A DNA stretch of 10,381 bases from contig CAJFUU010000021.1 of NCBI GenBank assembly GCA_904420265.1, positions 1-10,381 of the forward strand. The letters are read 5' to 3'. Under the pieces are notes generated by a model. It was not told where the DNA came from, did not search any database, and saw only the letters and a list, made by a program, of their open reading frames with translations. Position 1 is the first letter of the stretch. Every line of letters starts with the position of its first letter. The position numbers and the translations under genes were made by a program. Source of the stretch: an uncultured Clostridia bacterium. GTDB taxonomy: Bacteria > Bacillota > Clostridia > Christensenellales > Aristaeellaceae. Positions 6,588 through 10,381 of this stretch are shown piece by piece.

Positions 6588-8022
6588 CGCCGGCCTGCCT
6601 CCTTACCGGTACGGTGAATTCCACGCGCGTGCCATCGGGGCCGCTGTGAATGGTCAGGCCCCGCTTGAGGCCGTAATACAGGCGGATGCGCCGGTCCACG
6701 TTGGAAAGGCCGTAGCCCGTGGAGGCGTCCTCTTCGCCCAGCCCGGCAATCACCGCCAGCAGGCGTTCCTCGCTCATACCGGGCCCGTTGTCGATCACCG
6801 CGAAGTAAAGCTGTTCGCCCTCGCGCCGCCCCAGCACGCGCACCTTGCCGCCCCGGCGGCGGAACTTGATGCCGTGGTAAATGGCGTTTTCCACCAGGGG
6901 TTGCAAAAGCAGCTTGAGAATCAACCCTTCCTGCGCCTGGGCGGAGACGTCGATTTCATAATCGAGTATATCGCGATAGCGCACTTTTTGAATGGTCAGA
7001 TAGCCGCGCAGGTGCTTGAGTTCTTCGGAAACCTCTATCCAATCGCGCCCCTGGGAAAGGGAAATACGGAAAAAGTCCGAAAGGGCGCGGGTGATGTGCA
7101 CCACTTCATCCGTGCTGCCCGATTCCGCCAGCCAGACAATGGCGTCAAGCGTGTTATACAGAAAATGCGGGGCAATCTGCGCCTGCAGGGTGCGCAATTC
7201 GCTCTTTTTGAGGTTTTCCTGTTCGCGCCGGTTCTGCTCCATGAGGGCCTCGAGCTTATCGGCCATGACGTTGAAACTCTTGGTGAGGTTGACCAACTCC
7301 TCCACGCCCGCCTGCGGGGCGCGGGCGCGCAGATCGCCGGCGGCAAGCAGCCCGGCGAAGTGCTCCAGCCGCGCCAGCGGCGCCTGAATGGCGCGGGAAA
7401 GGCCCCGCTGCGCATAAACGGACCCCACCAGCGCCAACAAAAGCAGCGCAAACTCCAACAGCAGGGAAATGACCATCATGCGGTTGAGCGCGGCGCTTTC
7501 CTCAATGGCGGCGTCGATTTCCACCGCGATGTAGTTTTCCAGCATTTCCTCCACCAGCGCCGCCACATCGCGGATTTCCTCGAGTTTGGCCTCGTTTTCC
7601 ACAACGGGCGCGTCTTCCTGCACCTGCTCGCCCAGTTCCACCACCTTGTCGCGCAGCGTATCCATGGTGCGCCGGGCCACAGTCAGCTCCAATTGGTTGG
7701 GGCTGACCATGGAATTGGTGAGCACTTCCAGTTCGAGGTTGACTTCGTGAATCATTTCAAACAGGCGCGCATCCTGAAATTCCTTGTAGCCGGCCACAAC
7801 GCTCCAGGCCTCGTCGGGAATATCCACGGCCACGCGGGGTTTGAGATCCCCCACACGGCCCATGTGGGCGATAATGGCGTTATAGCGTATGTTGTTGGAA
7901 AGCAGGCTGGCGATGGAGACAATTGCCGGTACCACCAGGATTAAAACGATAACGCGGAAAGAGAGGCGCAGGCGGCGGTTGATGCTCTCCACCGTGTTGA
8001 GGCGGCGAAACAGCCTTTGCAT
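6580..8022 (-). CDS. LytS/YesM-type sensor histidine kinase
   Basis: This 480-residue membrane kinase has a transmembrane helix at about 22-42, an extracytoplasmic helical domain (43-183) and a second helix (184-205). A HAMP linker (206-258) follows, then the His_kinase domain of the LytS/YesM type: QIAPHFLYN with phospho-acceptor His286, N-box QPLVENAIYHGI (Asn379), DNGPGM (411-416) and the glycine-rich GYGLSN (436-441). The extracellular part is rich in long helices and shows no dCache-like pattern, fitting a four-helix sensor that could dock a binding protein. It starts 3 nt after the lipoprotein stop with only a weak G-rich ribosome site (GGGGG), so it probably relies on coupling. It overlaps the response regulator by 8 nt. 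Its partner is that regulator; its ligand is probably presented by the upstream binding protein (inference). Confidence 0.94.
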   Translation of the reverse strand: MQRLFRRLNTVESINRRLRLSFRVIVLILVVPAIVSIASLLSNNIRYNAIIAHMGRVGDLKPRVAVDIPDEAWSVVAGYKEFQDARLFEMIHEVNLELEVLTNSMVSPNQLELTVARRTMDTLRDKVVELGEQVQEDAPVVENEAKLEEIRDVAALVEEMLENYIAVEIDAAIEESAALNRMMVISLLLEFALLLLALVGSVYAQRGLSRAIQAPLARLEHFAGLLAAGDLRARAPQAGVEELVNLTKSFNVMADKLEALMEQNRREQENLKKSELRTLQAQIAPHFLYNTLDAIVWLAESGSTDEVVHITRALSDFFRISLSQGRDWIEVSEELKHLRGYLTIQKVRYRDILDYEIDVSAQAQEGLILKLLLQPLVENAIYHGIKFRRRGGKVRVLGRREGEQLYFAVIDNGPGMSEERLLAVIAGLGEEDASTGYGLSNVDRRIRLYYGLKRGLTIHSGPDGTRVEFTVPVRRQAGDV

Positions 8023-8025
8023 ACG

Positions 8026-9024
8026 TCAGTACCCCCGCGGCGGAATGTCCATCAGATCCTCGTCAAACTCGGTGAAGGCGCGCTCCTCCGGGTTGGTAAC
8101 GCGGGGAATTTCCTCGCCCGCAGCCAGTTTCTTGGCCAGCTCCATAATGATGTCGCCCAGCATGGGCGTGCACTCCACCACGCAGTTGATCTTGCCTTCC
8201 TGCAAAAGGTCGATGGCGGCCTGTTCCCCATCCACGGTAATGATGATAATATCCTCGCCGGGAACAAGGCCAGCCTCCTCAATGGCCTCGATGGCGCCGA
8301 GGGTCATGGCGTCGTTGTGGGAATACAGCACGTCTATCTTTTCGTGGCGCTCGAGCATGGATTCCATGCACTCCTTGCCCTTGGAGCGCAGAAAATCGCC
8401 GGACATCGTTTCAATAATTTCAAAGCGTTCGTCGCCCTCGATGACCGCGCGGAAGCCCTCGCCGCGCTGCTGCATGGGCGAGGAAGAAAGCGTGCCGGAG
8501 AGTTCGACAATTTTGAGGTCCGTCAGCCCCTCACGGTCGGCCTTTTCGATAAGGAACCGGCCGGCCTTGCGGCCTTCCTCGAGAAAATCCGCACCCACGT
8601 AGCCCACGTAGAGCGAAGGGTCGTCCGTAACAATCAAGCGGTCGGTCAGAAGCACGGGGATGCCCGCGTCCTTGGCCTCCTGCAGCACCGTGTCCCAGCC
8701 ATGTTCCACGATGGGGGCGAAGGCGATAACATCCACCTGATAGGCGATAAAGGAACGGATGGCCTTGATTTGGTTCTCCTGTTTTTGCTGGGCGTTGTCA
8801 AACATCAGTTGCACGCCGGCGCGCTCCGCGGCCTCCTGAATGTCCAGAGAGTTGCCGATGCGCCAGGCGCTTTCCCAGCCAAGCTGCGAAAACCCCAACA
8901 GTACGGCGTCCTCCCGGGCGGTTTCCTGCTGCTGGGGCGCGCAACCGTACAGCGCCGGAAAAGCAAGCAGGGCAAGCGCCAATGCGGCCGCAAGCGCGCG
9001 TCTTGCCGTCGAACGTGGGCGCAT
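8026..9024 (-). CDS. YtfQ-like sugar-binding lipoprotein
   Basis: This 332-residue, type-I periplasmic-binding-protein-fold protein is anchored outside the membrane. A basic N-terminus, an Ala/Leu-rich helix and lipobox LYGC (Cys28) form a lipoprotein signal; Tyr at -2 is slightly unusual. The mature part follows the YtfQ galactofuranose/arabinofuranose pattern: GFSQLGWESAWR (44-55), DNAQQKQENQIKAIRSFIAYQVDVIAFAPIVEHGWD (76-111), LLTDR, YVGYVGADFLEEGRKAG and LYSHNDAMTLGAIEAIEEAGLVPGEDI. The start is fixed by GGAGGG at 9031-9036, 6 nt before the ATG. The neighbours are a kinase and a response regulator, not ABC permease or ATPase genes. It may thus be a sensory binding protein like clostridial XylFII, or the binding subunit of a transporter encoded elsewhere. 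The fold is certain; the bound sugar is inferred. Confidence 0.93.
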   Translation of the reverse strand: MRPRSTARRALAAALALALLAFPALYGCAPQQQETAREDAVLLGFSQLGWESAWRIGNSLDIQEAAERAGVQLMFDNAQQKQENQIKAIRSFIAYQVDVIAFAPIVEHGWDTVLQEAKDAGIPVLLTDRLIVTDDPSLYVGYVGADFLEEGRKAGRFLIEKADREGLTDLKIVELSGTLSSSPMQQRGEGFRAVIEGDERFEIIETMSGDFLRSKGKECMESMLERHEKIDVLYSHNDAMTLGAIEAIEEAGLVPGEDIIIITVDGEQAAIDLLQEGKINCVVECTPMLGDIIMELAKKLAAGEEIPRVTNPEERAFTEFDEDLMDIPPRGY

Positions 9025-9063
9025 GGGAATCCCTCCGAAGTGAAAAGAATTCTCTATAAATCT

Positions 9064-9092
9064 ATTTTAACGGTTTTAGTGCGAAATTGCAA
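9064..9092 (-). promoter_or_regulatory. promoter of the binding-protein/kinase/regulator operon
   Basis: Read on the minus strand, -35 TTGCAA (9087-9092), a 17-bp spacer and -10 TAAAAT (9064-9069), giving a leader of about 33 nt to the ATG at 9024. It lies only 20 bp past the U-tract of the upstream terminator, leaving little room for an activator site. I saw no clear direct or inverted repeat for the response regulator. Confidence 0.75.
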
Positions 9093-9111
9093 GGGAATTT
9101 TACGAGCGGTC

Positions 9112-9145
9112 AACAAAAACGCGCCCAGGCCGAAGCCGGGGCGCG
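9112..9145 (-). terminator. intrinsic terminator with UUCG loop
   Basis: In minus-strand RNA, CGCGCCC (9139-9145) pairs with GGGCGCG (9120-9126). After one mismatch, GGC-TTCG-GCC closes the stem with a stable tetraloop. TTTTTGTT follows at 9112-9119. It ends transcription from the transporter and remnant side and insulates the sensor-operon promoter. Confidence 0.92.
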
Positions 9146-9158
9146 ATGTGCGGCCGGT

Positions 9159-9640
9159 TTACGCGCCGGCAAGTTCCAACGTATCAGCGCTGGCAATCAG
9201 CGCTTCCAGGCCGGCCTCGTCGTCCGCGGAAAAAGAGAACACATAGCCTCCGGCGTCGCCCATATCCATGAATATCTGCGCCTGGTGCAGCGTCATCTGC
9301 AAATCCACGCCCACGCCGGAATCATCCACATCCATCGTTATATAAATGGTCAGCGCGGTCATGCTCTCGTCATAGGCGGCCGCCACAACCTGGGCGTTGG
9401 AAACCGCTACGCCCTGCGCGTCAAATGCAGCCGCGTTGGCGCTCAGCTGCAGCTGCGCCTGCGTGGAAGCGTCCACCTGCGCAAACAGCGCCGCCATATC
9501 CTGCCCCGTCCAGACGATGTTGTAGTTGGGATGGAAAGCGCCGTTTCGTCATAGTCGGGATATACGGCAAAAAACACGGCGCCCTCGGCCTTCTGCAAGA
9601 CGGCGTCTACAGGGCTGTCGACCGTCCCTGCGCCGCCGTT
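9159..9640 (-). pseudogene. frameshifted remnant of an unrecognised protein
   Basis: Not recognised. The lower part, readable from 9548 to a TAA at 9159-9161, is a soluble-looking, Ala/Asp-rich protein: FHPNYNIVWTGQDMAALFAQ, then VVAAAYDESMTALTIYITMDVDD, then YVFSFSADDEAGLEALI. Upstream it meets a TGA at 9549-9551. Coding-like sequence continues in another frame from 9640 to about 9540 (SPVDAVLQKAEGAVFFAVYPDYDETA). Restoring one base near 9540 joins the two as DETA-AFHPNYN. The upper piece has no start codon and meets a TAA at 9641-9643. A third frame above it (TPAVKTAAQG) hints at a second one-base loss near 9620. Alternatively, a 112-residue protein could start at the ATG at 9497, but coding character extends past it. 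Sequencing error is possible. Confidence 0.6.
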
Positions 9641-9700
9641 TTAACGGCAGGCGTGTTGGGGGCTGGCCTTCCCGAAAAGCGTTTCCCTTGCCGCTTTCCA

Positions 9701-10381
9701 TCAGCGGAACAGCACTACCAGGAACTGCGAGGCCAGCACCACCGAAACCAGGGCGATGGGATAGGTGGCGGCGTAGGCGCTGGCCACGTCGTCTGTGCCG
9801 GCCACGGCAATCAGGGTGCCGAGAGCGGGCGTGGAGGTCATGCCGCCGGTGATGGAACCGAGGTTGTTCAGAAGCGACAGCTTCAGAGCCTTCGCGGCGA
9901 CAAAGTAGCCCACAATCATCGGCAAAATGGTCATTACAGCGCCGTAGACAAAGAGGATGGCGCCTTCCTGGCGCAGGGTATCCACAAAGCCCGCGCCGCC
10001 GTCGGTGCCCGCGCCGATGAGGAAGAGCATCAGGCCCAGTTCGCGGAAGGTCACCAGCGAGGGCTTATCCAGCGTCAGGTCAATCGGGCCAATATGGCCG
10101 AAGTGGCCGAATACCAGCGCCACCAGCAGCGGGCCGCCTGTGGTTCCCAGCGCAAACACGGGCGGGTTTTCGCCGCCGCCAAGGGGGATCTCAATGCTAC
10201 CCAGCAGGTACCCCAGCACAATCACCAGGGCGAAGGAGAAAAAGCCCTCCGCGTCCAACCTGAAGGTCTTGCCCGTATAGGCGCGCAGGTTGACGCCGGC
10301 GGCCGCCTCGAGGGTTTCAACTTCCTTTTTCATATCCGCCTTGAGAATCTTGGGCAGGAGCTGCACAAACAGCACCACGCC
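9701..10381 (-). CDS. AspT/YidE-type transporter, C-terminal part
   Basis: The frame is open to the window edge, so about 226 C-terminal residues are present and the start lies outside. The AspT/YidE/YbjL duplication-domain family includes the aspartate:alanine exchanger. The second duplication domain is clear: EGFFSFALVIVLGYLLG, FALGTTGGPLLVALVFGHFG, FRELGLMLFLIGAGTDGGAGFV and the signature LGSITGGMTSTPALGTLIAVAG, ending in a final helix. The first residues (VVLFVQLLPKIL, then ADMKKEVETLE) look like the end of the first membrane domain. Only about 25 residues then separate it from the second, so the TrkA-C domains often found there seem absent. The substrate cannot be told. Its TGA is followed by 60 bp and the broken remnant. 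Confidence 0.88.
   Translation of the reverse strand, partial: GVVLFVQLLPKILKADMKKEVETLEAAAGVNLRAYTGKTFRLDAEGFFSFALVIVLGYLLGSIEIPLGGGENPPVFALGTTGGPLLVALVFGHFGHIGPIDLTLDKPSLVTFRELGLMLFLIGAGTDGGAGFVDTLRQEGAILFVYGAVMTILPMIVGYFVAAKALKLSLLNNLGSITGGMTSTPALGTLIAVAGTDDVASAYAATYPIALVSVVLASQFLVVLFR

Noticed and set aside
5031..6617. 528-codon open frame on the plus strand opposite the response regulator
   Set aside because: High G+C codon bias leaves the antisense frame open; all domain evidence is on the minus strand. The same applies to 6337-7944 and 8017-9246.

Overview
The window looks like a chromosomal stretch from a G+C-rich member of the Bacillota (Clostridia-like). The signs are strong AGGAGG ribosome binding sites, good sigma-A promoters with 17-bp spacers, U-tract terminators, a Bacillus-type AraR repressor, and a YesN/LytS-type two-component pair. 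This placement is inference from gene content. All genes I can support lie on the minus strand, so the text reads from high to low coordinates.

Right end (10381 to 9112): the C-terminal part of an AspT/YidE-type membrane transporter, cut by the window edge. It is followed by a decayed coding remnant with at least one frameshift, closed by a GC-rich hairpin terminator with a UUCG loop.

Sensor operon (9092 to 4884): a clear promoter drives a YtfQ-like sugar-binding lipoprotein, a LytS/YesM-type histidine kinase and a YesN-type AraC-family response regulator. The genes are 3 nt apart or overlapping and end in a strong intrinsic terminator. No permease or ATPase is present. The binding protein may therefore be the kinase's ligand sensor, as in the clostridial XylFII-LytS/YesN xylose system.

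Middle (4628 to about 3835): a two-gene unit of a small XRE-type repressor and a four-helix membrane protein, coupled through ATGA. Two near-identical 20-bp operators cover the -35 box and the start point of its promoter.

Left (3651 to 1): araR (GntR DNA-binding domain plus LacI-like sensor domain) and araA (L-arabinose isomerase, cut at base 1). A perfect 9-bp inverted repeat overlaps the araA promoter and is the likely AraR operator. Between araR and araA lie about 1.3 kb with no credible gene. Their core, about 1470-2333, is a degenerate tandem array of about 119-bp units, each made of two half-units built around a CGCGT-A-ACGCG palindrome. Unit lengths break every reading frame, so the long open frames there are unlikely to be genes. 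This hairpin array is the most unusual thing in the window.

Together the left half handles arabinose sensing and the first catabolic step. The sensor operon probably senses an external sugar, possibly arabinose or a related furanose, and controls a transporter outside the window.
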